Shown here piece by piece: positions 34,251-45,260 of a stretch of 64,000 nucleotides of DNA. A program made the translations under genes and the position numbers. The stretch lies in the NCBI GenBank assembly GCA_963576565.1, contig OY755039.1, positions 135,511,369 through 135,575,368 of the forward strand, given 5' to 3'. How positions within the stretch are numbered: the stretch's first letter is position 1; every line of letters begins with the position of its first letter. The stretch is from Aspidapion aeneum (lineage: Eukaryota > Arthropoda > Insecta > Coleoptera > Brentidae). The notes beneath the pieces were generated by a model. That model searched no databases. It saw nothing but the letters and a program-made list of their open reading frames with translations, and was not told where the DNA came from.

Positions 34251-34317
34251 ACCACATAGGCAAGCTGCATTAAAACAAAAACTCACGGAAACGGGACTTT
34301 TTATTATTGTTACGGGT

Positions 34318-34703
34318 TCACAACGACAAATTAAAACTCGCAATTGTTGAAAACGATACGTCAATTTATTTCGACAAATTATGTACAAAAACACGCACTT
34401 AAACTTACGAATAACTTGCTAATAATTCACTACTATAATCGGTCTATTAACTTCGTGTTAATATCTCACGACCACTACAGTACGTTGTCTGTGACTGACT
34501 GACTGGTGCGCGACCCCGGCCCTATATATAGGATCGTCCATCTCTCTCGAACTTTCCGGCAGCCTTCGACGTCCGGAAAGTTCTCGTATTATTACGACCG
34601 CAAGTCACAGATAACGCAACTAAAACCTAGACTAAGAACCTAATACTACACTAAACCTAAATAAATTCCAATTATAAAATTTAAATAACTTAAATTTGTA
34701 ACA
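34318..34703 (-). mobile_element. Solo LTR (copy 2)
   Basis: Bounded by TGTTAC and GTAACA with TTAT outside both ends (34314-34317 and 34704-34707). On the minus strand: TATA box (CCTATATATAGG near 34520), then CAGTCAGTCAGTCACAG as initiator, then AATAAA near 34372. It is the same family as 20888-21320, and like it has no internal region. It is inserted into the tail of the mariner fossil. Confidence 0.85.
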
Positions 34704-34869
34704 TTATTAAATTGTTTTTGCCTTCGTATAACTATAGGGTCTCCGAAAAATTTTCGGACTTTTTTTGAATCTACGCTTTTTCAAAAAATCGTTTGTTGAA
34801 AAAACAAAATTTGGAATTACTTTTTTTCTACGAATTACATTTTTTATGTGTAGAAAGTTGAAGACGAAA

Positions 34870-35790
34870 CAGAAAGGTGCTCGCAAATTTCTTTCTCAAT
34901 TTTTTTATTTCTCTTTGTTATAGCAAAAAAACTACATAAACTCACATTTTTCCATAATCCAGTGGCGCGTATTTAAACATTTATAGCTCGAAAACGAAAC
35001 CTATGACCCCCTAATTTTTTTGAGACATGTATGAGGACGGTTTGGGCTCTAACATAACTTAAATTCACTTCATTTGACGCATCCCGGTAAACACACTATT
35101 CCGTAGACAATTAGTTAACAAGTCATGCGTTGAATAAATTTTTTTTTTGAAATACCCTGTAAGCTTATCACATAATCTATTATGCAAACATCACTCTAGA
35201 ATAGTTAACACGACTCACATGAAAGCAAGTAAAGTTAATTTTGACTATGAATTTTTAGTTTCCTTTCTATATATTTAATAAATCTCGGGTATTTTTCCTG
35301 TATTTTTTTTTCATTATTTTGAGCCACTCTGTAGGTATGTGATGCAAAATATATGTCAAAAATTGATAAAATTCCTAAAAAGACTCTTTTGTCAATAAAA
35401 TAAGACCAATACAGTCGAACCTCTATAACTCGAACTAAAAGGAGCAACCAAAACAGTTCGAGTTATGGAGAGTTCGAGTTATAGAAATTCCACTTAAAAG
35501 GTTCGAGTTATGGAGAGGTTCGAGTTGTAGAGGTTCGAGTTAGAGAGGTTCGACTGTATCAGTTTTTTATTTTTAATTTGGCAATAAGTTATTACAAAAA
35601 AACCACAAAAGGTCATATTTTTCCATATTTCAATGGCGCGCATTTAAATTAGTATAGCTCGAAAACGAATCCTATGACCCCCCAACTTTTTTTGGTAAAA
35701 ATATCAGGAAGATCTGGCCTTCAACATATCTCAAATTCAGCTCATCAGACGCATCCCGGTAAACAATGTATTTAGTGCCTCTTCCTTTGT
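34870..35790 (-). repeat. 540-bp tandem repeat family, copy A
   Basis: Two diverged units in reverse orientation, each containing ATGGCGCGCATTTAAAT, TATAGCTCGAAAACGAA, CCTATGACCCCC and GACGCATCCCGGTAAAC. The last motif recurs at about 35078 and 35748; subtracting a nested 145-bp MITE, the spacing is about 523 bp. Copy B is at 41840-42710. 34708-34870, just before it, shows only an A/T-rich lead-in. Confidence 0.75.
35412..35556. mobile_element. 145-bp pogo/Tigger-like MITE
   Basis: The ends are CAGTCGAACCTCTATAACTC and the complement of a near-identical sequence (GAGAGGTTCGACTG), with TA outside both (35410-35411 and 35557-35558). CAGTYGAACCTC-type ends are characteristic of pogo/Tigger elements. 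The interior repeats GTTCGAGTTATGGAGAG. Copy B of the host family shows the empty site near 42045 (complement of AAGACTAATAACGG). Confidence 0.85.
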
Positions 35791-36602
35791 TCGATTTTTT
35801 TTTTTCAAACGGATTTTTTTTTTGAAAACCTTTTCTAAGAACGGAAATTTGTTTAAACGAAAAACTATTTGAAAACATTTTTAACAAATGGAAATTTGTT
35901 CGAAAATATCTTTTTTTAATATTTTTTTTTTTTTTTGAAAATTGATATCCTTAAATTAGTTTTTCAGTTATATTTGGGAAGTCGAAATCGGTGTTATTCG
36001 AACATTAGGGACATTTGGTTTGGTGAAAAACGGTCAGGGGACTTCATCAGCTGTGTGGAATTCGATAATCGAAATTTTGGCAAGACCAACAAATTTTAAA
36101 AACTGTTAAAATCCAAACGGGAATGTGAGCAATAGGCAAAAGTTAAAGCATTCCAATTTTTTGTTGATATAAACCCGAGAATAAACTTGAATTCTTAAGG
36201 TGATAATAAATTGCCCATATGATACTCTTCAGCAGTTTTCTGCAATTTTGATGGCATTCCTAGGCTGGCGTGTGTATATTAATACGGGCCCAGCCCATAT
36301 GCGCACCGACCGGTAAAATGGGCCTTATAAATTATAACTCGAAGTATGTTTTATACCTAACCTGCGTTGCATCCCAAAAAAAACACCGTAAGTTAACTGA
36401 ACACAGAAGTACTAGGGACTTATTGGAATAAAACCTGACTTTATTTTAGAATCGACTTTATTTTGACACATTTAGACAGAAAACTCACAGCATACCAAAG
36501 TCAAATTTAATAATACAGATGCTAATTTTCATTTAATAAATACCGACACTAATAAATCCGGTTTTTAAATACACCAAGGCCGAATTTTGAAGGAGATCAG
36601 CT
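35791..36602. other. Spacer
   Basis: The homopolymer-rich start (T-runs to 35935) and the GTCGAAATCGG motif near 35981 (also near 47113 and 53013) are dispersed repeat remnants. No gene recognised. Confidence 0.45.
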
Positions 36603-38068
36603 GCTTTTTACGAGTGAGTGACGTCTACAATGTCGAAATACATTTAATCGAAAATCAAAATATCGAATATTCAAAATGTCGAATAATTAAAACATAGATA
36701 ATCAAAATGTCGAAAATCAAAATCTCGAAAAATCAAAATGTAGAAAATAATAATATCGAAAGCTAAAATATCGAAAATTAAAATGTCGATAGTTAAATTA
36801 TCGAAAAATTAAAATATCGAAAACACAAAATATCGAAAATACAAAATATCGAAAATACACAATATCGAAACAACAAAATATCGAAACAACAAAATATCGA
36901 AAATACAAAATATCGAAAACACAAAATATCGAATAACATAATATCGAAAATACAATATATCGAAACAACAAAATATCGAAAATCAAAAACAGAAAATTTC
37001 GGAACCTTCACATAACCTGACCCTGACCTAATCAAACGTAACCTAATCTCATATAACCACACGAAAATAGATAGTTTCAAAAACCTAACCTAACGAAACC
37101 TAGTGAAATCTAACCGAACCGAACCGAATCAAACCGAACCAAAGCAAACTAAACCAACAATTTTTTTCAAAAAAAAAACTTTCCTGACTTCTTTCCCGGG
37201 GTCCTAGAAGAACCGAACCGAACCGAACCGAACCGAACCGAACCGAACCGAACCGAACCGAACCGAACCGAACCGAACCGAACCGAACCGAACCGAACCG
37301 AACCGAACCGAACCGAACCGAACCGAACCGAACCGAACCGAACCGAACCGAACCGAACCGAACCGAACCGAACCGAACCGAACCGAACCGAACCGAACCG
37401 AACCGAACCGAACCGAACCGAACCGAACCGAACCGAACCGAACCAAACCGAACCGAACCGAACCGAACCGAACCGAACCGAACCGAACCGAACCGAACCG
37501 AACCGAACCGAACCGAACCGAACCGAACCGAACCGAACCGAACCGAACCGAACCGAACCGAACCGAACCGAACCGAACCGAACCGAACCGAACCGAACCG
37601 AACCGAACCGAACCGAACCGAACCGAACCGAACCGAACCGAACCGAACCGAACCGAACCGAACCGAAGCGAACCGAACCGAACCAAACCGAACCTATCCA
37701 AACCTTACCTTACCCAACCAAACGACATTTTGATTATTATCCTTTTCGATATTTTGTTATTTCCATATTTTGATTTTCGACATTTTTAGTATTCGACATT
37801 TTGATTATTCGAGATGTTAATTTTTCGATATTTGTATTTTCGATATTTTGTAATTTCGATATTTTAATTTTCGATATTTTAATTATTCGACATTTTTCAA
37901 TTCGACATTTTAATTTTCGATATTATTATTATCTACATTTCGATTTTTCGAGATTTTAATTATTCGACATTTTGATTGTTCGAGATTTTGATTTTCGATA
38001 TAATGAGTTCAAGATTTTAAATTTCGATTATATGTATTTCGACATTGTGAACGCCATCCGCTTTTTAC
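36603..38068. mobile_element. Foldback element with 9-bp TSD and central (AACCG)n array
   Basis: The element is 36612-38059. The left arm (36630-37000) is a run of TCGAAAATCAAAATA-like units; the right arm (37725-38045) is the same unit in inverse orientation. The outer parts pair in register: ACAATGTCGAAATACAT near 36628 and its complement near 38045. GCTTTTTAC lies outside both ends (36603-36611 and 38060-38068). Foldback and Mutator-type elements make 9-bp duplications. Between the arms are a 210-bp spacer (37000-37210), shared with 2332-2516, and the pentamer array 37211-37694. Confidence 0.8.
37211..37694. repeat. (AACCG)n pentamer array, ~97 copies
   Basis: Near-perfect AACCG tandem, with variant units at about 37441 (AACCA), 37667 (AAGCG) and 37681. 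On the minus strand it yields a frame repeating SVRFG (37204-37701), an artefact. It is flanked by degenerate pentamers, including CCTAACCTAACG at 37086-37097 and CCTTACCTTACCC after it. The unit differs by one base from the complement of the arthropod telomere unit TTAGG (TTCGG versus TTAGG). Confidence 0.95.
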
Positions 38069-38734
38069 ATTCCAATAAGTGTTTAATAAAAGGCTGCTGA
38101 CCTGACTTCCCAACTAAATCACTAATTTAAAAAATATTTACGACAATAATTACATTAAGGTGCACGGGGAACTTTAAACCGGCCCGGGAAAAAAATAGGC
38201 GACCAACCCATATTTTACACAAAGTTTAAACTTATCGAAATACATTTTTTTTATTAAAACGACTTACCCTAATAATTTATACATTATCAGCTTTGGTGTT
38301 ATACCCATATAAATGTTATTCCAGTAGCAGTAAAATTAAATAGACATGGCTTGGCAAACACAAATAATTGTTCAAAATGTTTCATAGTTGAGTATTTATG
38401 GCTTAAGACTAAAAAATGCTTAAATTCTATGGTGATCTGAAATTAGATATGTAATTTTTTGCTTAAAAAATTTGGTCAAGTTATAGGCAGTTGGATTAAC
38501 TGGAATTTCTACAGATAAGGAAGGAAAAAAGACAGAACTGTCGGATTTTTTTAAATTTTGGCTTAATTTATTATAGTTGTGATAAACAAGATGGTAAAGT
38601 GGAAAATTTTGTACAAAATATGAGATAAATTATTAAAAAAAGGTGCAATTAGCAAGATCTCATAAAATATTTGGTTTTTATATTAATTTTACTTAAATGT
38701 ATTGAAAGTGCTGTGAAAGATGATATACACTGTG
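38069..38734. other. Spacer
   Basis: No gene. 38165-38225 repeats the ~65-bp block also found at 30463-30530. Confidence 0.5.
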
Positions 38735-39080
38735 TCCAATTTAAAATTTTGCACCGGGATTTCTCGAGAACTGCTGAAAATTTTTTAAAATGCCGAAACA
38801 CGTCGATTTTGTTTGTGAGGGGGACACTTTTTGGCTGTCTTGAAATTTTTGTAGCACGAACCCCCTTCGAGGGGTATACTTTACAATTATATTTTAAATA
38901 GGGAAAGTGGATCTAGTAATACCTTATTTTGAAGCTCTCTTGAATATCTTTACAACCGTGTAAAAATTTCGAAAATCCATCGATTAGTTTTTGAGATATT
39001 TGTTTCAAATTTAACATAGACTGATAAAATAAAAATGTAATTAGAATTTTATTACACAGATTGTAATATGTTGACTTGAA
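38735..39080 (+). repeat. Single-arm copy of the 25-kb foldback family
   Basis: Matches the arm of 25068-25640 from its outer part inward: TTTCTCGAGAACT, GCCGAAACACGTCGATTTTG, CACTTTTTGGCTGTCTTGAA, GTAGCACGAACCCCCTTCGA, and TTTACAACCGTGT. It stops near the fold centre with ACATAGACTGATAAAATAAA. The second arm is missing. Confidence 0.75.
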
Positions 39081-39225
39081 AATAAACAATTGGGAGATTA
39101 AATGGCCCACAGGCAAAAATTTTTGAAAAACAAGTTAATTTTTGTGAAAAAACTGGCACGGTAATTTTGTAATAAACTGCGATTCAAGCATTTATAGTTT
39201 TTATATAGAAAAAAAATAGAATACT
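39081..39225. other. Short spacer
   Basis: Nothing recognised. Confidence 0.5.
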
Positions 39226-39362
39226 CGGTACATAAGACACCGGTCCATAAGGCACCGGTCCATAAGGCACCGGTCCATAAGGCACCGGTCCATAAGGCAC
39301 CGGTCCATAAGGCACCGGTCCAAAAGGCACCGGTCCATAAGGCACCGGCGCATGAGGTACCG
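39226..39362. repeat. 15-bp minisatellite, about nine copies
   Basis: The unit is CATAAGGCACCGGTC, with a few variants (CAAAAGG at about 39322, CATGAGGTACCG at the end). On the minus strand it encodes (GPVPY)n inside a frame at 39184-39444. The rest of that frame has no protein-like features, so I do not call a gene. Confidence 0.95.
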
Positions 39363-39551
39363 CCCCTGCGATTGACTCAAACAGTTTATAGAGACATTTT
39401 GAAATGCTTAATATTGTGACAGCTTTGGCAACTATTATGAACATTTTCCATTACATCGTAATTAACGATAACCACAAAATAATGAAAGTCGAAAAATTAT
39501 TTAGTTAGCAAAAATATTATGCAAATAAATGGATCCATGACGGATCTTATA
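39363..39551. other. Short spacer
   Basis: Nothing recognised beyond GGATCCATGACGGATC just outside the next element, a motif that accompanies several family A copies (also near 9668, 45773 and 50338). Confidence 0.5.
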
Positions 39552-40042
39552 CCTTCCTAACCCATTAGCACACTCCAAGTAAACTCCATGCTATATGAAC
39601 CTTAAAAACAGTTTTTTGTAAATATCTTTGAAACAAAGGCTCCTACCAAGTTTTTGGTTATAATACAAATTTTTGAAAAAAATGTGCGCTACAATATTCT
39701 GAAAACGGCATATTGATAAAACGATCCATTAAAAAGTTAGCATTTTTAAAACTTTTTAACTGTCAAAAAACTGTCATTAGAATTAATGAATTTCGACCAA
39801 AATCTAATTAGCTCGTTGTAGTAACGAATACTATTTAACCTAAACATTTCATGAAAATCGGTTGGGCGGTTTAGGAGCTATCGTGTTACGGACAGAGTTA
39901 CACACACACACACAGACATCACTACGATACTGCTAGAGTAGGTCAAAATACACCCAAATAACACATTTTCGGCGTTATCTCAAAAAAAATGTTTCGTCGA
40001 AAACAATACCTTCTCTAGCCATTGCTGTGCGGGCTAGGAAGG
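39552..40042 (-). mobile_element. MITE family A copy, complete
   Basis: The ends are CCTTCCTAACCCATTAGCAC and GGGCTAGGAAGG, with TA outside both (39550-39551, 40043-40044). Interior in family order, reversed: AAGTTTTTGGTTATAATAC, AAAAGTTAGCATTTTT, GAAAATCGGTTGGGCGGTTT, (CA)n at 39898-39915, and ACACATTTTCGGCGTTATCT. At 491 bp this is the best-preserved copy. Confidence 0.85.
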
Positions 40043-40080
40043 TAAAAATATAATTATATTTGACAATAAATTGTTAAAAA

Positions 40081-40489
40081 TTTTTTTTAAGTCCCAAGCT
40101 TTTATAAAATGCACTAAAAATTAAAAAATAATTTTCTGACATTCTAATATTATCCTAAGAATAGAAGCGATGGCCGACTAATGGAAATTTTGACGATGTT
40201 AGCACGATAAGATATCCGTATCAATTAAATATCATTATTTGCAAGAACCAATCTAGCAGAAAAATGCAGAGGTACCAAACCCACCCAACCCGACCCAAGA
40301 TACCCCAGCATTTCTCTCACATAGGTATGGCAATGACATAACATTATGAATATTCTTTAAATGTTTGGATCACAAATTTATGCTTTGATTTGCGGCCATC
40401 GCTTTTATTATTATGATACTATTAGAATGTCAGAAAATTATTTTTAATTTTTAGTGCATTTTATAAAAGCTTGTGACTTTAAAAAAAAA
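40081..40489. repeat. Foldback with 97-bp arms
   Basis: Arm 40081-40176 (CCCAAGCTTTTATAAAATGC, ACTAAAAATTAAAAAATAAT, TTTCTGACATTCTAATATTA, AGCGATGGCCG) pairs with 40393-40489 with few mismatches. The 216-bp loop contains CCCACCCAACCCGACCCAAG and no coding signal. Flanks are T- and A-rich and no TSD is clear. Confidence 0.8.
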
Positions 40490-40599
40490 TTTTACCAATT
40501 TATTTTCTATTTTTTAGTCTTAGCTATCTGCTCTGTGAAATGAAAATATTTGTTCAATAACAGAACAGAAGAGTTTATTCTAGATTATAATGAAATCGC

Positions 40600-41430
40600 T
40601 GATCGTGAGTTGTTTGGAAACTCATTTTTCTATTGGGGGAAGGAGAGGGTGGGGGTAGAGGTAGAAATATATTTTTTGTTTGGGCTGTATTGCCATCGAA
40701 CCTTTATGTATATACCAAATTTTATAAAAGTCATTTGAAGTGAAGTGTGTCAAAAACGCATTTTTTATGGAAGGGGGTAGGGATGGGAGGACATTTTTTC
40801 ATTATTGTTTTATTGTCATCGGACCACTATATGTATACCAAATTTCGTCGAAATCGGATAATGGGAAGTGTGTCAAAAACGCATTTTTCTATAGATGGGG
40901 GTAGGGGTAGGAGTGGTAGGATTTCTTTTTCAATGTTTTTTTTTTTATACTGGGACTTTCCATCCAATTAGGATCAATCGCCCAGTTTCGCAAAGTTTGA
41001 GCAAGGAAAAAGCAGTATTTAAACAAACACAAACAACCAAGTACCTAGCCTGGAATCGAACCCGGGCCGCTGGTGTGGGAAACAAACATTGCAGGATATT
41101 TTTTTCTTAATATTGTATTGTCATCGGATCACTATATGTATACCAAATTTCATCCAAATCGGATAACGGGATGTGTTTCAAAAACAAACTTTTCTATGGA
41201 AGGGGGTGGGGGTAGGGGTGGGAGGACATTTTTTTCTTATTGTTGTATTATCATCGGACCACTATGTGTTGGTATACACATACACAACGGGAAGTGTGTC
41301 AAAAACACATTTTTATATAGAAGGGGTGGGGGTAGGGGTGGGAGGATATTTTTTTCTTAATGTCATGGGACCACTATGTGTGTACCAAATTTCATCCAAA
41401 TCGGATAATGGGAAGTGTGTCAAAAACGCT
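40600..41430 (+). repeat. ~125-bp tandem array with nested tRNA-like insert
   Basis: Units contain CATTTTTCTATGGAAGGGGG, a G-rich TAGGGGTGGGAGGA stretch, TTGTCATCGGACCACTATAT and ATTTCATCCAAATCGGATAA, then GGGAAGTGTGTCAAAAACG. Starts are near 40626, 40760, 40882, 41187 and 41309. The third unit is broken by foreign sequence (about 40945-41100). A (TTAGATAG)n microsatellite at 41442-41474 closes the array. Confidence 0.8.
41050..41094 (-). repeat. tRNA-derived (SINE-like) fragment
   Basis: The minus strand reads CAGCGGCCCGGGTTCGATTC then CAGGC: a T-arm with a good B box (GGTTCGATTCC), preceded by GTTTCCCAC. It lies within the array unit it interrupts. No complete cloverleaf can be drawn. The B box is shared in type with 23401-23470. 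Confidence 0.6.
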
Positions 41431-41474
41431 TCACAAAATTTGATAGATAGTTAGATAGTTAGATAGTTAGACAG

Positions 41475-41512
41475 AATGAAGCTAAATAAAAGCTTGTAAT
41501 AAAAAAATAACT
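41475..41512. other. Short junction
   Basis: AT-rich junction; nothing recognised. Confidence 0.4.
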
Positions 41513-41682
41513 TTAACCTTTGAGGACGGGACCTATCAGCTATTCATTTGCCACCTGGGCGGCAGTTTTTTGTATAGTGCTTTGCAGGCGAATGAACAAG
41601 TGTCATAAATATGTGACACCAGTCCATGTGCCTCTGTTCTGTGTTGTCACATAAGCTGTGACATCCGTCCTCAAAGGGTTAA
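41513..41682. mobile_element. 162-bp piggyBac-like MITE
   Basis: The element 41517-41678 has ends CCTTTGAGGACGG and CCGTCCTCAAAGGG, with TTAA directly outside both (41513-41516 and 41679-41682). TTAA duplication with CCY-type ends is the piggyBac signature. The interior holds paired GTGTCATAAATATGTGACAC and TTGTCACATAAGCTGTGACA motifs. Confidence 0.85.
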
Positions 41683-41839
41683 ATATTTGTACACCTAACC
41701 AAAACAAAATTACTCTAAAGTAATAGAAGTTGAAGAAGTAGTATTTCAACCCGTCGAACTTAAAATAGCGTGTCCAAATATGGAGCGTTTCTTCACTTCT
41801 TCGGATGACACAAATGCTGGAGACCTTAAGGAGGAGGCA
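41683..41839. other. Short spacer
   Basis: Nothing recognised. Confidence 0.45.
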
Positions 41840-42710
41840 CTAAATACATTGTTTACCGGGATGCGTCAGACGAGCTAAATTTAAGATATGTTGAAGGCCA
41901 AACTTTCATGATATTTTTTCCAAAAACAATTGGGGGGGTCATAGGATTCATTTTCGAGCTATACTTATTTAAATGCGCGCCACTGACATGGAAAAATGTG
42001 ACCGTTTGTAGTTTTTTTGCAAAATAAAAATAAAAAACCGTTATTAGTCTTATTTTAGTGAAAAAAGAGTCATTTTAGGAGTTTTATAAATTTTTGACAT
42101 ATAGCAATGATTACACAAATCATTGCATATAGTTTGTGTCGCATAGCTACAGAGTGGCTAAAAATAATTTAAAAAGAAAATACAGGAAAAATAGCTAAGA
42201 TTTATTCAATATAAAGAAAGGAAACTAAAAATGCATAGTCAAAATTAACTTTACTTACTTTCATGTGAGTAGTTTTAACTATTCTAGAGTAATGTTTGCA
42301 TAATAGGTTATGTGATAAACTTACAGGGTATTTCAAACATTTTTCTAATTCAACGCATGACATGTTTACTAATTGTCTACGGAATAGTGTGTTTACCCGG
42401 ATGCGTTGAATGAGGTGAATTTAAGATATGTTAGAGCCCAAGCTGTCCTGACACTTGTTTCAAAAAAAATGGGGGGGGGGGTTATCGGTTTCGTTTTCAA
42501 GCTATAATTATTTAAATGCGCGCCACTCTAATATGGAAAAATGTAAGTTTTTGTAGATTTTTTGCTATAACTTCTCGTCAAATAGAAATAAAAAACAATA
42601 TTAATTTTATTTTGTAAAAAAAAACAGCATTTATAAGTTTCCTCTTAATTTTTGACATATAGTTTTCGTCACATATCTACAGAGTGGCTCAAATTATGAA
42701 TAATAGAATG
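41840..42710 (+). repeat. 540-bp tandem repeat family, copy B
   Basis: GTTTACCGGGATGCGT at 41851 and GTTTACCCGGATGCGT at 42391 mark two units 540 bp apart, the second incomplete. Each has a G-run near 41931 or 42471, TTTAAATGCGCGCCACT and TTTTTGACATATAG. It is inverted relative to copy A and lacks the pogo-like MITE found there. Confidence 0.8.
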
Positions 42711-43236
42711 ATTGATTTAGCCCACTCATATTATGCCGAATACAGTGAACCAGTGGAATGTCTGATATGATTTACTGTTCAAAAAGAGATAACATTTTTT
42801 GGAGATTTAATCCGATATCGGACTTCTTATAACGTACCGACTTTAGTTTACGAAAGAGCCGAAATAACCACGCAGTTGCAATAGCCAAGGAAATTGATTT
42901 TACACATTTTATAGTTTTTATGCAAGACCCGACGATATAATATAAATCAATTTGCTTAAGCTATATCGTTTATTTGTGCGAGTCGCCAAAGCTGTCAGCG
43001 GCCATTTTATTTATTTATTTCAACAGCGAGACACGCGTACGCTTTTATACATGCGCAAGATAAAAAAGATCAGTTCCTCGGGGCAGTTTTTCATTTATAA
43101 ATTAAAAGGGACATTTTACCGGAAAATAGAGAGATTTTGTGGTTATTTAACAACATTATTGATACCTGCAAATTATCATACCTTCTCACGAAACACCACT
43201 TGTGTTGTGAAAAAATATCAAATTTTTTAAGCACAA
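42711..43236. other. Spacer
   Basis: No gene; the frame at 42952-43230 has no recognisable motif. Confidence 0.45.
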
Positions 43237-43858
43237 GTTCAATCAGGGCTATGAAAAAGGACGGGCCATGATCCTCCACTTTGCTGACGTCACATCCGGG
43301 GCTGATTTTCTTTTGATGGTCACGTCACGACACAGCTGATTTTTAAAATATTGAAGTTGGAATGACGGTTCATGAATATTTGATTTGTTTTAAAATAAAG
43401 CCGGTTTTGAGATTGTTTTTACTGTATCCTTGCAGAACAATTTTTTTTTAAATGTATAGTTATCCTTAATTTTTCAGAGTTGCTTCATTAGCTCACACAA
43501 AAATTAAATTTAAAGCAGAAGCGAATGTGACAAACACAGATGACAAAGTCAAATACATGTCAAACATAACAGTTGGCATGCGGTACATGGCGGGTAATTT
43601 GAATTCAAAATAAGGAATGCTAAATCTGGAAGATTTTCACCTTTTAATTATCTTGCATCCTTACAAAAGTTTGGTGGAATATCAGGTTGGTGTCTGATAA
43701 TATTACACTGAAATTTTAAGGAAACTTGTAGTGCCATTTTGAAAATATCATAAAAAATGTCTGACCTCCCATAAGACCCAATGTAGAAGTCAGCCCCCGG
43801 AGAACAGCTAATTTTTTCAGGGTCGTGGCCTCTATTTTTTTGTTGGCCTTGGTTCAAT
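43237..43858. mobile_element. 608-bp MITE with 7-bp TSD, P-like (copy 2)
   Basis: The element is 43244-43851, starting CAGGGCTATGAAAAAGGACG and ending TGTTGGCCTTG, flanked by GTTCAAT at 43237-43243 and 43852-43858. It is colinear with 31100-31710 and high in identity (for example GACAAAGTCAAATACATGTC in both). The two different target heptamers show independent insertions. Confidence 0.8.
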
Positions 43859-44362
43859 TAATAATTTTAAAAACTCCCGATATTACTTTCTTACTTGCTT
43901 AGATACAGTACTTGTGGCCAACCCCAATTTTTGAAAAAATGTTTTCAGAAAAAAGCGATTTTTATTTTAAAAGGTGACCTAGGAAAAATTATTAGCTTTA
44001 ATACAGGGTAATCCAAATAAAAGATATGTCATTATGTGGGCCTTTTCAAATATTTTTAATTAAGCATTCCCTGTAACTAACTCGTAGTTTACGCTGACTT
44101 CTAACTGTTGTAAATGATAGTTTTATTATTAATAAATCAAGAATTCTATGAATTTATTTATACCAAAATAGTAGAATAAATTTGTAGGGTATTTCAAGAA
44201 AAAGCTGCAAAAAATTTACTTTAAGTAGGATCTACTCAATTCAAAACTATATAAAAAAATTACACCTGTCACTTTAAAACAAAATGGCTGCTACAGTTAA
44301 AAAAATCGTTTTTCTTCGATATTTTATTTAATTTTTGCGCGATATTTATTTTTAATAACTTA
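43859..44362. other. Spacer
   Basis: No gene recognised up to the start of the segmental duplication. Confidence 0.5.
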
Positions 44363-45260
44363 TATTAAAGCCACTGACTAGCTATTTAAACTAACCGAAA
44401 AAAATTATAAGTTTCTTAGCCGACACAAAGATGGCGCTTAATACGTCAAAATAAGAGAGACCTTTATAACCTGTACAGTCCCGGAAGAGTTGGGTTTGGA
44501 AGAAATATTTTTTTATTTTATATTGTTTAAATAAACTTACATTTTGGTAAATATTAAAAAAAAAATTATTTATTGAAAATTTGTGGTTGGTTGGTTATTA
44601 TTGTTTTAGCAGAACTAAATATTATGAGCTTTATGCCATGGAGGGGTTGGCCGGGCTCCTCTGGCCCCTCTAATTTCGCCGCTGGTCAGAGCTATCACGT
44701 AGGTATTATCTTTGAAGCCAGTAAAATAAGTCCTTTTGTAAAACGCATGTACTTACTTAAATAATAAATAACATACGTTAAACCAAAGTGTGTTTTCATG
44801 AAATTCTCTAATTTGGCGAACCTAACAGCAATTTTTCATTTAGCAAATTAAAGTTGACACTTTGACAAGATATTCATTTCTGAGGCCAAACAAAAGAAAC
44901 AACCTCTGGTATGAAGGTTTACATGGTGCACAACAGAACCCAACAACATAATTACTAGCAAATGAACATTCATGTGATTACTAGCTCAAACCAGCTTGCT
45001 TTAAGAGGAAATATACCCTACATATGTGTTAATAATAATTTTGGTATTTATGATAATTCTATTTTTGATGAAAAGACCAAACCAAAAGTTGATCTCGAAA
45101 TACTTAGAAGTAAGTTTTAAAAGGAGCGTATATATAAAAATAATTTGTGAAGGGTGGGGGGGGGGGGGGGGAGAAAGGGTAAGCAGTTTAAAATAGAATT
45201 TTGGAAAATTTGTGTTGGGAGTTGCAGTAAATGTTGATTTCTAGCATGTTTTTGCTGACA

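Larger units (their letters stand above)
32066..34317 (+). mobile_element. Fossil mariner transposon, nested and truncated
   Basis: It begins near CAAGGGCTGTCTTTTATATT (32066), which resembles mariner ends. It holds an N-terminal transposase stub (32233-32355), a nested foldback (32380-33780) and the catalytic half of the transposase (33796-34250), and is cut by a solo LTR at 34318. The DNA-binding linker region between about codon 40 and the first catalytic Asp is missing. An intact right TIR was not found. Confidence 0.8.

Noticed and set aside
36793..37080. Phe/Asp/Ile-rich minus-strand frames (FDILYFRYF-like)
   Set aside because: They read through the TCGAAAATACAAAATA-type arm repeats of the foldback.
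37211..37694. Telomere or interstitial telomere
   Set aside because: The unit is TTCGG, not TTAGG, and it lies in the middle of a foldback element with its own 9-bp duplication.
37204..37701. 165-codon minus-strand open frame of SVRFG repeats
   Set aside because: Translation of the (AACCG)n array.
39226..39362. CRISPR-like regular array
   Set aside because: Direct tandem 15-bp units with no spacers, in a eukaryotic repeat context.
39184..39444. Possible (GPVPY)n structural protein gene
   Set aside because: Only the 15-bp minisatellite codes for the repeat; the rest of the frame lacks protein features and there is no supporting gene structure.
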